A model generated the notes under the pieces. That model had not been told where the DNA came from, did no database searches, and saw nothing but the letters and a program-made list of their open reading frames with translations. DNA of 64,000 nucleotides from Bacteroides_D sp963546395 (GTDB lineage Bacteria > Bacteroidota > Bacteroidia > Bacteroidales > CAJPTX01): the NCBI GenBank assembly GCA_963546395.1, contig CAUUMS010000007.1:35298-99297 (forward strand). Reading direction: 5' to 3'. This document shows, in pieces, positions 49,490 through 58,690 of the stretch (its first letter is position 1; every line of letters begins with the position of its first letter). A program made the position numbers and the translations under genes.

Positions 49490-49776
49490 ATTACAACACT
49501 AGGGTAGGCCCCAGAGCGTTCTCGCATCAAGGGGGGTATGTACTGTCGCACAGCTCACCGCAAAGGCAGCTCCCTTTGGCACACGGTGCACCAAGCCCGC
49601 AGGGACGGTTTCCCTGCGATGGAACCGGCACATCACAGACCCGAACTTCAGAGCTGGCATGCGGGATGAACAAGCATCATAAGACGGCATCGGCTCGGTC
49701 GGGTAATCTCCTGCCAGCGAGGATCCCAGGTGACAGGATGTATAAGAGCCCGACGGGAAGAGCAGGGCCTGGGGAA
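49490..49776. other. gap between gapA and aroK
   Basis: 287 bases with no gene, promoter element or terminator recognised; short frames here are not protein-like. Confidence 0.3.
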
Positions 49777-50796
49777 TTAACGCGCCATTTTCACCACCTT
49801 ACAGCAGAGATCGACAACCCGATACGAGTAGCCCCACTCGTTGTCATACCACCCGAGTACTTTCACGAGGTTACCGATGACCTTCGTGCTGAGCGCATCA
49901 AAGATGGTGCTGTGGGGATCGTGGATGATGTCGGCAGAGACGATAGGATCCTCGGTGTACGCAAAGATGTCGCACATCTCTGGCTTCTCGGACTCCGCTT
50001 TCATCATGGCATTGATCTCCTCCACGGTGGTACTTTTTTTCACCGTGCACACAAAGTCCACCAGAGAGCCCGTGGGGGTTGGTACGCGCACCGAGACACC
50101 ATCGAGCCTGCCAAGAAGCTCGGGGATGATAACCCCCATGGATTTCGCAGCCCCGGTGGTGGTAGGTATCTGCGAGACGGCCGCAGCGCGTGAACGCCGA
50201 AGATCGTCGTGCACGCGGTCGAGGATCCGCTGATCGTTGGTGTAGGAGTGAACGGTGGTCATAAAGCCCGACTCAATACCCCACTCCCTGTGCAACACTT
50301 TAGCCATGGGAGCCAGACAGTTGGTGGTGCAGCTGGCGTTGGAGACGAATTGATCGCCAGGCGTGATGCAGTCGTCGTTGACACCGAGCACCACAACCCG
50401 ATCGATAGCATCCTTAGCCGGAGCCGTGAGCACGACTCTCTTAACACTGCCGCGCAAGTGATCGCCATAGCCACCTTTGGGCGAGCTCTTCCTATTGAAG
50501 ACACCCGTGGATTCAACGACAACCTCCGGCTCGGCCCTCCAGTCAATCTCTCCCGGGTGTGCTGCCCGCGAGATGGGGATGCGTCGTCCGTCGAGGATAA
50601 TCGCATCGTCATCTGGCTCGATATGCCCGGGGAATCGGCCTTGCGTGGAGTCATACTTCGTGAGATACACCATAGCCTTGGCATCCATCAACCCATTGAT
50701 GGCCACGACTTCCACATCGTTGCGCTCGTAAATCGCTTTGAAGACGTTGCGACCGATACGACCATAACCGTTAATCGCCACACGTACCTTTTCCAT
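49777..50796 (-). CDS. gapA: glyceraldehyde-3-phosphate dehydrogenase, type I
   Basis: 339 residues. Seen: INGYGRIGRNVF (9-20), catalytic Cys156 in SNASCTTNCLAP, the HSYTNDQRILD catalytic-His segment, TTTGAAKSMG, and WYDNEWGYSYRVVDL near the C-terminus. Oddity: the NAD-selecting Asp of type I enzymes (in VAINDL of relatives) is Gly35 here (VAINGL), as often seen in NADP-tolerant enzymes, so the cofactor is uncertain. Its own promoter element lies upstream. Not clustered with pgk. Confidence 0.95.
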   Translation of the reverse strand: MEKVRVAINGYGRIGRNVFKAIYERNDVEVVAINGLMDAKAMVYLTKYDSTQGRFPGHIEPDDDAIILDGRRIPISRAAHPGEIDWRAEPEVVVESTGVFNRKSSPKGGYGDHLRGSVKRVVLTAPAKDAIDRVVVLGVNDDCITPGDQFVSNASCTTNCLAPMAKVLHREWGIESGFMTTVHSYTNDQRILDRVHDDLRRSRAAAVSQIPTTTGAAKSMGVIIPELLGRLDGVSVRVPTPTGSLVDFVCTVKKSTTVEEINAMMKAESEKPEMCDIFAYTEDPIVSADIIHDPHSTIFDALSTKVIGNLVKVLGWYDNEWGYSYRVVDLCCKVVKMAR

Positions 50797-50842
50797 GCTG
50801 AATCTCGCTCTCTATGTTAGGGATTGCCTCACATCGGCAGCC

Positions 50843-50850
50843 CAAAGGTA
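50843..50850 (-). promoter_or_regulatory. promoter -7 element (TACCTTTG) for gapA
   Basis: TACCTTTG on the minus strand, 47 bases upstream of the gapA start. No -33 TTTG at standard spacing. Confidence 0.55.
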
Positions 50851-50886
50851 GCGAAAATATTCTGGCTGCCACCCTGAGGAATGCGG

Positions 50887-53001
50887 CTATCGATATTTGC
50901 GCAAACGGTAGGCCCAATAGCCTAAAACCAGGGCGGCGATGACTAATGCGCTCACCAGCATGTGCCACCAATGACCGGCAGGAGGGGGGGCTTCTAGCGG
51001 GTACTCACCGCGGCGGACGAGGCTGCACGTGTATTGCAACATGGTGTCGACGGTGTTGCCACTCAGCTCCTCAATTGATAGCGGAAAAGGGAAGTCGGGT
51101 ATAACGCCCCGTCCCCAGGGCTGGGCGGGATGCGGTACCGTATCAAACACGACACGGACGAGCGGCACAGTGACCTTGAGCTTGGAGTACGGGAGCGTGA
51201 TGCTGTAGAGAGGTTCATCAGCCATGGTGTAGTACGCCGAGCCCGTCTCTCGACCGATGAATACCCCACGCCCATGCTTACGAATGAGCGAGGCAAATAG
51301 GGACGGGATCCCACGTGTTCGCTCATTGACCATGACGTAGACACGGCCGGTGTAATTGCGCGCCGAATCGGGCGCGAGAGGGGCGTTAAACGTAAGCCGG
51401 AAGACATCTGGCGCAATGCTGTCAGGGAAATCGATCGCACGAGAGAGCGAGTCTACTTGAAGCCTCTCGGGATTGAAGAGCTGGCAGGTGGAGCGGCACC
51501 TGGACTCGAGGTAGAGGTAGGGACGGAAGGATCGCTGGGCTATGGCGGCAAAGAGTGGTGCCACGCAGTGCAGGGAGCCGAGGCGTGCGTTGCGCAAATC
51601 GATTATCAGATTTGTGATCCCAATTCGCTGGGTATGCACTAAGAAATCGAGCAGTAGAGACAGTTGCTGGCCGCTGAGCGACAGATTACCAAGGCGAATA
51701 TATGCTGTAGCCGTATCAAGCTCCAGCATGGCGATCCCTTGGGATTTCATCTGCAGGACGTAGCTTGCAAAGGTCTCTGGCACCTCATCCGTATAGCTTT
51801 CCTCAACCGGTAACGGAGGGTAAACGACGCTAGAGCCATCGGACAATTCGAATGCCACACGATGCGGCTCGTCCGCAGGACGTATCATCGTGTTGTAGAG
51901 CATCCCGCCCTGTAACAGCTCGATGCGGGCCAACTCTCCCTGCGTATATCCTCCCCGGCTAAAATGGTAGCGAGGGCTGCGCACAAGGGCATGTATCATC
52001 TGCACTACACTGTCGGCAGGAATGCCGTCCACCCGGCTGATGCGCTTCCCGAGTATTCGCCGGATGCCCGAATGGGCCCATGTGACAACGAGCGAATCAT
52101 TGAGTACGCCAAATAGCACCGGGTAACGAAAGACTCTCCTCACGGTGTCAGATGGTAAACGAGACTCTATCGTCGTGAGCTCATCGAGAGGCATCTGCAC
52201 CAGCGCATTGCACTGGGCCCTGAGCCAGTCGTAATCGTGCGTACGCCGAGCATCACGCAGGAGGCAAGCGTACAGGCTGTCGACCGACTCGGGGCATCGG
52301 TACACGTTGGTGTTCGGGTTGGCCCTGGTGAGTAGACGGTAGATGCACCCTAGCTCTTGCTGTATCTCGGGTGGGGAGAATTGTCTTTGCGATCCCAACT
52401 TCTGATCGGCCGAAATGGGCTGCGCAAGACCAAACAAAACTAGCGGGTCGGCCTGACCTCCCGTCCGAGCCGTCACCAGTGCGACATTGGGCTCGCCCAC
52501 TTCTTCCAGGAAGTACCCTGCTGTGCCGATGATGTGACCTCGCGAGATGCGTTGCCCGATGCTTAAATCTTCCCGCAATTTTACCCCCGAGACGGTGACG
52601 CTGTAATCGGCCGAATCGATGGTAATGGATGCGGTGACAGCCTTCGGATTAAAGCCATTTGCCCGTGCAATTGCCACGACCTGCTCCTCCAAGGTTCGGC
52701 CACGTAAGGCTGCCGGCCGGGGCCAAGTTGCTGCGCGCCGAAAATTGTACCAATAACAGTATACAATTTGCCGCACGGTGCCTCTTATTGGGGCAACGAC
52801 CAGGCTCGAATCGTTCGCCGTTAACAGGAGCGTACCCGGATTTTGCATGCCAAAGAGGCTCTCCTGTGGCCGAGATTTGACCACAGCAGGATTCGCTTCC
52901 CCCGGTAAGGGCCAACGGAACTGCTGCGCAGCGAGTGGACTTGCGCTGCACAAGGCCAAAAGGCAAAGTAGGACGGGGAAAACGCTTCGCATGGAATCCA
53001 A
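50887..53001 (-). CDS. exported fusion of degenerate M23-like and S41-like peptidase domains
   Basis: 704 residues. Signal peptide (1-25, ending SPLAAQQ); an N-terminal region whose SLVVAPIRGTVRQIV and GQRISRGHIIGTAG (about 67-162) echo the M23 peptidase beta core but without its zinc-binding His; a PDZ-like part (about 300-340, LGKRISRVDGIPADSVVQMI); an S41 (tail-specific protease) domain with NLIIDLRN (464-471) and VYVMVNERTRGIPSLFASL (554-572); and a C-terminal membrane helix (about 677-697). In S41 enzymes the catalytic Ser follows the RT pair (RTxSAAE); here that position is Gly564. Both halves thus look catalytically dead, suggesting a binding or scaffold role at the periplasmic face. 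Domain calls rest on pattern likeness. Confidence 0.65.
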   Translation of the reverse strand: MDSMRSVFPVLLCLLALCSASPLAAQQFRWPLPGEANPAVVKSRPQESLFGMQNPGTLLLTANDSSLVVAPIRGTVRQIVYCYWYNFRRAATWPRPAALRGRTLEEQVVAIARANGFNPKAVTASITIDSADYSVTVSGVKLREDLSIGQRISRGHIIGTAGYFLEEVGEPNVALVTARTGGQADPLVLFGLAQPISADQKLGSQRQFSPPEIQQELGCIYRLLTRANPNTNVYRCPESVDSLYACLLRDARRTHDYDWLRAQCNALVQMPLDELTTIESRLPSDTVRRVFRYPVLFGVLNDSLVVTWAHSGIRRILGKRISRVDGIPADSVVQMIHALVRSPRYHFSRGGYTQGELARIELLQGGMLYNTMIRPADEPHRVAFELSDGSSVVYPPLPVEESYTDEVPETFASYVLQMKSQGIAMLELDTATAYIRLGNLSLSGQQLSLLLDFLVHTQRIGITNLIIDLRNARLGSLHCVAPLFAAIAQRSFRPYLYLESRCRSTCQLFNPERLQVDSLSRAIDFPDSIAPDVFRLTFNAPLAPDSARNYTGRVYVMVNERTRGIPSLFASLIRKHGRGVFIGRETGSAYYTMADEPLYSITLPYSKLKVTVPLVRVVFDTVPHPAQPWGRGVIPDFPFPLSIEELSGNTVDTMLQYTCSLVRRGEYPLEAPPPAGHWWHMLVSALVIAALVLGYWAYRLRKYR

Positions 53002-53039
53002 TCACTCACCCGTGCGCTAGGTTCACGGGACACTCTTCG

Positions 53040-53047
53040 CAAAGGTA
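53040..53047 (-). promoter_or_regulatory. promoter -7 element (TACCTTTG) for the pseudo-peptidase gene
   Basis: TACCTTTG on the minus strand, 39 bases before the ATG at 53001. Confidence 0.55.
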
Positions 53048-53164
53048 CGAAAGCGATGAGATATACCGGCGCAGCAAGGCGCATGGCTAGCGCAGACTGA
53101 TGATAACTGCGCTGGCTAGAGGTGTGGGAAGGAATCTGTAACGAGTCGATTGCATTTTTACCAT

Positions 53165-53172
53165 TACATTTG
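53165..53172 (+). promoter_or_regulatory. promoter -7 element (TACATTTG) for the lipoprotein gene
   Basis: TACATTTG 63 bases before the preferred ATG at 53235; the alternative start at 53178 would leave almost no leader, which supports 53235. Confidence 0.5.
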
Positions 53173-53234
53173 CCACTGTGCGTATTTTACATCATGTGGG
53201 GTGCGCCGCTAATAGCTCATTAGACCAACGATTT

Positions 53235-53831
53235 ATGAAAATTGCAACCGTCACATTGCTCTCATTACTGACCACCATGTTGCTGCTGGGGGCCTGCAAC
53301 AAGTCGAGCGAGAAGAGCTCTACGCCTGATGACAGCGGGACATTCCGGCCGAAATCGACTCGGGTAGATACCACGGTGCCCAAGGCGCTTCACGGGGAGT
53401 GGTTCTACAGCGGGCGGATCATACGCATGACGGATTTTAAACAGCCCGAGATTCCGGATGAGCTGAAGGCATGGCACTTCTGGGTGAATACCTCGCGGGC
53501 ACCACTAAACACCAGTAACTGGCGCAGCGAGCGGCTCAAGGCGTTGTACAGATCCGTATTCGCACAGCTAGCCTCCGTGCCCAACTTGGCCAAGGATGCG
53601 ATCCGCATATCGGCGGATTCTCTGACGGTTCCCAGTTGGCTCACCGTGCTCCCTAATCTTCCTGGAATCACCAATGAAATAAAGAAGGCCTACCTCGTTG
53701 GGGATACTGCGCTACAGTACTACATTGGCAATGCACAGCTCATGGAGATCCGTTTCCGTGATTCGATCCTAGTGAGCACCGATATCACTCCCAACGGACA
53801 ATTCATCTACGCGGTGTGGAAGAAACGATAG
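53235..53831 (+). CDS. lipoprotein of unknown function
   Basis: 198 residues from ATG 53235, giving a lipoprotein signal MKIATVTLLSLLTTMLLLGAC with the lipobox LGAC. An open frame from 53178 would add 19 residues before the signal. The mature part starts Ser/Lys-rich, then ALHGEWFYSGRIIRMTDF and a C-terminal beta-rich LMEIRFRDSILVSTDITPNGQFIYAVW. No known family recognised; a lipocalin-like small beta domain is conceivable. Followed by a perfect hairpin shared with batE. Confidence 0.7.
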   Translation: MKIATVTLLSLLTTMLLLGACNKSSEKSSTPDDSGTFRPKSTRVDTTVPKALHGEWFYSGRIIRMTDFKQPEIPDELKAWHFWVNTSRAPLNTSNWRSERLKALYRSVFAQLASVPNLAKDAIRISADSLTVPSWLTVLPNLPGITNEIKKAYLVGDTALQYYIGNAQLMEIRFRDSILVSTDITPNGQFIYAVWKKR

Positions 53832-53899
53832 CGAGAACCTTATCCGTGTGGGCCTGGCAAATACCCAATGACTGGGCTTTCTGCACCTAGGGTATAGAA

Positions 53900-53944
53900 A
53901 AGAGTGAGGGCCATGATGGGGATTCCATCATGGCCCTCACTCTT
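53900..53944. terminator. bidirectional terminator between the lipoprotein gene and batE
   Basis: A perfect 20-bp stem: AAGAGTGAGGGCCATGATGG (53900-53919) with 53925-53944, 5-base loop; TCTTCCTTAT follows on the plus strand and CTATACCC on the minus. It lies between convergent genes and can end both transcripts. Confidence 0.8.
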
Positions 53945-54018
53945 CCTTATCAAAATCACACCCCTCAGGGAGTAAGACTGCCTTGAATGCCCACGGGGTC
54001 ACAGAGATCTCAACGCCA

Positions 54019-54795
54019 CTAGATCTCCTCTACTACCCCATTCTCAACCCATCCTCTGTGCCCATCGGGAATGGCGATCTCGCACCACTCGCCAGACTGC
54101 CGCAGATATTGCACCTTGCTGCCAGCATGGAGCAAAAAGAGATCCTTGCCCGATTCCGTAGGTTCACTCTTTACGGACACGACTGACTGCATTATAATGG
54201 CTTGCCCGGAATGCAATAAGGCTCTCTCGGCAATACGTCCTAACACAAAAGAACTGCCCGCTACCACGATTGATAATGCCGCCACCAAGAGGGAGACCGG
54301 TACCATACGCCGGTAGCGTGTGTATCTGAAGACCAATATCGAAACTAGGAGCATACCGATACCGCCCAGAGAGAGCCACCCCCAGGTGGTAGGAGATACT
54401 AGGCGATAGAGGGTCTTAAATCGATACCATATCACTGATTCGCCATCGCCAGCAAAACGGTCGGCGGTGAATGTGCGAGCGAGGGCAAGGTTGAATTCCG
54501 CATCGGAGTACGTGGGATCGTACTTCAGGGCTCGCTCGTAGTTAAGGATCGATTTGGCGTACCCATGCTGGCGGAAGTAGGCATTACCCAGGTTGTAATG
54601 CAGCACGCTCGAGGCCTGTCCAGCATCTAAAATCTGCTCGTACACCATAATGGCACTGTCATACTGCCCCTGGGTATAGAGCGCATTAGCTCGTTCGAAG
54701 AGCCCCACAAGTGACTCGTTCCCCCGGGCAAATAGCGGTAGGGAGATAAGTGCAATCCACAGCGCAAATCGACTCAGATTCATGGTGCGCATCAT
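54019..54795 (-). CDS. batE: BatE: TPR and SH3-like membrane protein
   Basis: 258 residues. Signal/anchor at the N-terminus, two TPR units (about 30-105: ALYTQGQYDSAIMVYEQIL, then YNLGNAYFRQHGYAKSILNYERAL), two membrane helices (about 137-157 and 165-187), and a bacterial SH3 domain at the C-terminus (about 200-255, with SVVSVKSEPTESGKDLFLLHAGSKV and GEWCEIAIPDGHRGWV). Last gene of the Bat operon; starts within the batD stop (ATGA overlap). Confidence 0.88.
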   Translation of the reverse strand: MMRTMNLSRFALWIALISLPLFARGNESLVGLFERANALYTQGQYDSAIMVYEQILDAGQASSVLHYNLGNAYFRQHGYAKSILNYERALKYDPTYSDAEFNLALARTFTADRFAGDGESVIWYRFKTLYRLVSPTTWGWLSLGGIGMLLVSILVFRYTRYRRMVPVSLLVAALSIVVAGSSFVLGRIAERALLHSGQAIIMQSVVSVKSEPTESGKDLFLLHAGSKVQYLRQSGEWCEIAIPDGHRGWVENGVVEEI

Positions 54796-56648
54796 TGTTT
54801 GTCCTCAGCGTGTACGGGTCGACTCTTCCTGCGCCCTTTCAGAGTTGCATGAATTTGCTCAATGGCCAGCTGCGCCTGGGCAAATAGCTCCTCACGGCTA
54901 ACGGGCGAATCTTCGGGGGCATACCGAGCATACTCACAGGTCTCAACCACCTTGCTCAGCAGATCGACAGTGGCCACGTCAACCCCTTGCTGCACCAGCA
55001 TGGCAAACGCCTTTTGCGCCGAAAGGCTGGCCAGATCGATGGTAAGGCTATCGGACAAATAGCCCCAAATGGCTCGTAGCAGCACTTCGTAGAACTTGGG
55101 ATCCTCGCCATCGAGGTGCAAACGTGCCTGTCTCAAACGCCTTCTCGCAACCCCATTCGCTCGACGCCCTTTACTCAGGGCGATATCCGACAGGAGCTTT
55201 TGCCGGCGTAAAAGCAAGAGATAAGCTGCGGCAAAGCAAAGCAGTAGGACGATGAGCAGGCCCCACCATAGCCAACCACCGGTGAATGAGTACACCGTGG
55301 CGTGTAGGGCAGGAGCCCCCACGTAGATATGCCGAATGTCCTCGCCAAGGTACTTAACATCCTCTTTGCTGACATTTCCAGCCATCACAGAGCCGCCATG
55401 CTGCGTGGAGTCAACGCCCACGTGCAATGTGTACTCTCCGGTTTTCACTGTCTTATAGCTCCGGCTCGTGGGATCGAAGTACGAGAACTCGAATGGAGGC
55501 AACGTGATGTTACCTGGAGCACGGGGTATCAGGACGTACTCATAAACTACTGTTCCCTGCTGTCCCCCCGTCTTGCTACTGATCCGTTCATCCGTCTTAG
55601 GTGGAAACACCTCCACGGTGGCAGGCATGGTCAGACTGGGAGCCGTTAGGAGTTGCAAATTCCCCGTTCCGCTCACTTCCAGTGAGTAGGTGACCGCCTC
55701 ATTGGTCTTAATACTGTCGCGATCGAGTGAAGACTTGACGCTAAAGGCCCCTACGCCACCAAGAAAGCTGGACGGCTTGCCCTGCGGCAATGGCTTGACG
55801 TTTACACGCTGCGGCTGACTCGACAATGTCGCAGATGCGGTTCGGAAGGTACCCATAAACTCGTCGAAGAACGAGCGAGACTGCGTCCGCACACGGTATT
55901 GCACGCTAATACGCATGGGGTCGATGGTCACCTCTCCGTGCCGCTGGGGGTACAGAAGGTAACGCTTCAGGACTCCCATGTTGTACCTGCGGCCATTCAC
56001 CGTGACCGAGGTGAATGAGATCTGCTGTGGGGTCTCCAACTCTTTCGCCCAAAATCCTTTGAAATCGGGGAAACGAATGTCATCGAAGGCCACGAGGTCA
56101 AGCCGAGTATAGATGCGCAGAGTAGCCTCGATGGGTTCTCCTTGGTACACATCTTTTCTGCTGAGCGAGATAGCCACAAAGAGGTCATCTCCATTAGCTC
56201 GCTCTCCAGCGTCAGAGCCAGACTGCGTCGATCCTGGACCACCACTGAGTGGAACTACTTCAATGTTGAATGGCTGGCTCGCCACGCGTTTACCATCCAC
56301 CACAACGGAAGCGGAAGGGATGGTATAGGCCCCAGCTCGTGGCACCCTGCACACAAATGTGTAGGAGTAGCTGAAGGAGCGTGACATGCTCCCATTGATA
56401 ATTTGCACGCTGGTAGATTGCCCCACCGAAGGCCCCATCTGCACCTGGATTGGCCCCCAGACTGGCTGCTCAAAAGCCGATGGCTTGGCATCCACACTAA
56501 ATGTCACCTGGAACTGCTGCCCCTCGTACACGCTACGCGGAGCCTCAACCTCCAAGCTCTGCCCGCACACCACGCCGTGGAGTGCGAAAAGGATGAGAAT
56601 CCAAACAGCTCGCCCTACGACCCTCAAGGCGTTTCTTTCCATAATCAA
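54792..56648 (-). CDS. batD: BatD: oxygen tolerance beta-sandwich protein
   Basis: 618 residues. Signal peptide (ending VVCG), then an extended run of Ig-like beta domains (VYEGQQFQVTFSVDAKPSAFEQPV; YQGEPIEATLRIYTRLDLVAFDDI; TNEAVTYSLEVSGTGNLQLLTAPSL) as in the BatD/oxygen-tolerance family, a membrane helix (about 445-470, WWGLLIVLLLCFAAAYLLLL) and a cytoplasmic helical tail (LLRAIWGYLSDSLTIDLASLS). Placed in the Bat operon between batC and batE; its stop overlaps the batE start. Confidence 0.9.
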   Translation of the reverse strand: MIMERNALRVVGRAVWILILFALHGVVCGQSLEVEAPRSVYEGQQFQVTFSVDAKPSAFEQPVWGPIQVQMGPSVGQSTSVQIINGSMSRSFSYSYTFVCRVPRAGAYTIPSASVVVDGKRVASQPFNIEVVPLSGGPGSTQSGSDAGERANGDDLFVAISLSRKDVYQGEPIEATLRIYTRLDLVAFDDIRFPDFKGFWAKELETPQQISFTSVTVNGRRYNMGVLKRYLLYPQRHGEVTIDPMRISVQYRVRTQSRSFFDEFMGTFRTASATLSSQPQRVNVKPLPQGKPSSFLGGVGAFSVKSSLDRDSIKTNEAVTYSLEVSGTGNLQLLTAPSLTMPATVEVFPPKTDERISSKTGGQQGTVVYEYVLIPRAPGNITLPPFEFSYFDPTSRSYKTVKTGEYTLHVGVDSTQHGGSVMAGNVSKEDVKYLGEDIRHIYVGAPALHATVYSFTGGWLWWGLLIVLLLCFAAAYLLLLRRQKLLSDIALSKGRRANGVARRRLRQARLHLDGEDPKFYEVLLRAIWGYLSDSLTIDLASLSAQKAFAMLVQQGVDVATVDLLSKVVETCEYARYAPEDSPVSREELFAQAQLAIEQIHATLKGRRKSRPVHAEDKQ

Positions 56649-56702
56649 TACCCCAACTACACTGCGAAATTTCCGCTACAGGTCAATATACCCGTCCTGC
56701 TC

Positions 56703-57560
56703 TTACCAGTCTTTATCGCTCTTCCGACTCTTGGCTTGCTGACTGCCTCGAGCCTTTAAGACCTTTGCCTGCAATTTGCCCTCCTGGTTCTCCAGCGCTT
56801 TCAGCAGCTGGGCCGCTTCCTCCTGCGTCATCTGGGACTCTTTTTGCTGTCCTCCCCTTTGCTGACTCTGATCTTGCTGCTTATCGCCTTGCTGGTCGGG
56901 TCGGCTATCTCGATTCTGATCTTTCCCCTGCTGATTCTGCTTGTCACCCTGACGAGAATCGTCCTGCTGCTTGTCTTGCTGATCGCCCTCCCCGCTCTGC
57001 TTTTGCTGATCCTGCTGCTGATTATTATTCCCCTCCTGATTCTGCTTGTCCTTATCCTGCTGATCCTGGTTGTCTTGATTCTTCTGATTGTTCTGCGACT
57101 GCTGCTGAGCTAGCTTACGCAGTGCCTCCGACAGATTGTATTTCGCAGGACGATTTGATGGATCCCGACGCAAGGCCTCACGATAGGCTTCTACGCTCTT
57201 CTCGTACTTCTCCTGCTTGAAGTAGGTATTCCCCAGGTTGTACCACGTATCGCTCCCCTGTGCCTCTGGCTGTGAGGCATCTTGAAGGAGTCCGCTGAAC
57301 AACTTTTCCGCCTCAGCATACTTCTTCTGCTCATACTGGGCATCGGCCAGATTGAATGTGGCCTTACGATTAGTGCTATCGACGTTCAGGGCCTTACGGT
57401 ACTCGAGTTCTGCCTCTTTGAACTCCTCTTTCCCATAAGCACGATTGCCCCGACGTATATAAGCCTCTGGGTGCTGCCCCTTCACCAAGGTGACACACCC
57501 CACGAGCAGCACAGCACAAGCGAGAACCCTCAAGTGAACACTCCCAATCCGACCTTGCAT
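56703..57560 (-). CDS. batC: BatC: TPR protein with Gln/Asn/Asp-rich tail
   Basis: 285 residues. Signal peptide, then TPR repeats (about 30-155: GNRAYGKEEFKEAELEYRKAL, then YNLGNTYFKQEKYEKSVEAYREAL), then about 100 residues of Gln, Asn, Asp and Lys (NNQKNQDNQDQQDKDKQNQ and similar), ending with a charged SRKSDKDW tail. The low-complexity tract is typical of BatC but is long here. It reads CAG/CTG-like on both strands, which creates false hydrophobic frames on the plus strand. Confidence 0.88.
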   Translation of the reverse strand: MQGRIGSVHLRVLACAVLLVGCVTLVKGQHPEAYIRRGNRAYGKEEFKEAELEYRKALNVDSTNRKATFNLADAQYEQKKYAEAEKLFSGLLQDASQPEAQGSDTWYNLGNTYFKQEKYEKSVEAYREALRRDPSNRPAKYNLSEALRKLAQQQSQNNQKNQDNQDQQDKDKQNQEGNNNQQQDQQKQSGEGDQQDKQQDDSRQGDKQNQQGKDQNRDSRPDQQGDKQQDQSQQRGGQQKESQMTQEEAAQLLKALENQEGKLQAKVLKARGSQQAKSRKSDKDW

Positions 57561-57640
57561 CTAACCTCGCTTCTAGCACATTAACAAGAGACCGCACCCT
57601 CTGTGCAGAATGATCAGCCATTCATCACAAGTGTGCGCAC

Positions 57641-58666
57641 TCACCCTCTGCGGATACTCCCGAATAGCCTATCGATGTTGAACCACGGATTCCGTCGCTC
57701 CAGCACGACTGTTGCGAGAGTCAAAAGAAATAGAGACAGCAATAAAAACAGGTGGTACTGCTCATTGTAACTTGAAAAGATCACCTGGTCGAAATCGGCC
57801 TTTTCCATCTCATCGATGGCATCCACTATAGGTTCTAGACCCCCAGCATTCGCCCGAACGTAAATCCCTCCAGTGGCCAATGCCACCTGCGAAAGAGTCT
57901 TCTCATCCAGCCGCGTGAGGACGATATTTCCGTTCCCATCCTTCTTTAACCCCAGTCTTGCATCTGGAATTGGAGCCCCATCAGGCGAACCGATCCCAAC
58001 GGTAAAAACACGTATACCAGCCTTTTCAGCCTCCTGAGCAGCTGCAATGGGATCGTCTTCGTGGTTCTCACCGTCTGAGATAACGACGATAGCCTTCCCC
58101 ACATTTTCCATTGGACTAAATGACTTAGCGGCAAGATCAATGGCTCCTCCCAATGCCGTTCCCTGCTCAGAGATCATATCGCAGGTCACCTGCCCCAAAA
58201 ACATTTGTGCGGAAGCGTAGTCATTGGTAATGGGAAGTTGCACAAACGAGCGTCCCGCAAAGAGTACAAGTCCAATCCGATCTTCCCGTAATCGATTGAG
58301 CATCTTGGCAATTTCCAGCTTGGCTCGGGCAAGGCGGTTCGGCTTCACATCCTCGGCCATCATGCTCTGCGACACATCCAGCACGAACATGATCTCCGCC
58401 CCTCTCCGTTGCTGCTTCTCCTGTTTCTCCCCGAATTGTGGGCGGGCCAATCCAAGCACCAGGCTAGCCAGGGCTAATAAAAATAGTACCCCACGCAGCC
58501 AGTAACGAGCTGCCGACACGTAAGGCATAAGGCTACGCACTGAACTCGCATTGCCAAGACGAGCAATGCGACACGAGCGGCGATAACGTGCCCACACCAA
58601 CACGAGCATGAGCACAGGCACTAGTAGCAGCAGCCACAGAGCGTCGGGATTCCCAAATCTGAACAT
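57641..58666 (-). CDS. batB: BatB: VWA-domain membrane protein
   Basis: 341 residues. Two N-terminal membrane helices (about 9-27 and 58-75), a von Willebrand A domain with a complete MIDAS motif (Asp97-Val-Ser-Gln-Ser), TALGGAIDLA and ISDGENHEDDP, and a C-terminal helix (about 303-322). Paired with BatA in all Bat operons. Confidence 0.92.
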   Translation of the reverse strand: MFRFGNPDALWLLLLVPVLMLVLVWARYRRSCRIARLGNASSVRSLMPYVSAARYWLRGVLFLLALASLVLGLARPQFGEKQEKQQRRGAEIMFVLDVSQSMMAEDVKPNRLARAKLEIAKMLNRLREDRIGLVLFAGRSFVQLPITNDYASAQMFLGQVTCDMISEQGTALGGAIDLAAKSFSPMENVGKAIVVISDGENHEDDPIAAAQEAEKAGIRVFTVGIGSPDGAPIPDARLGLKKDGNGNIVLTRLDEKTLSQVALATGGIYVRANAGGLEPIVDAIDEMEKADFDQVIFSSYNEQYHLFLLLSLFLLTLATVVLERRNPWFNIDRLFGSIRRG

Positions 58667-58690
58667 GGCGACCTCTTTACCCTATCAACA

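Noticed and set aside
56844..57113. very hydrophobic 89-codon plus-strand frame (LLLILL-like)
   Set aside because: It is the antisense of the Gln/Asn-rich tail of BatC; CAG/CAA codons read as Leu on the other strand.
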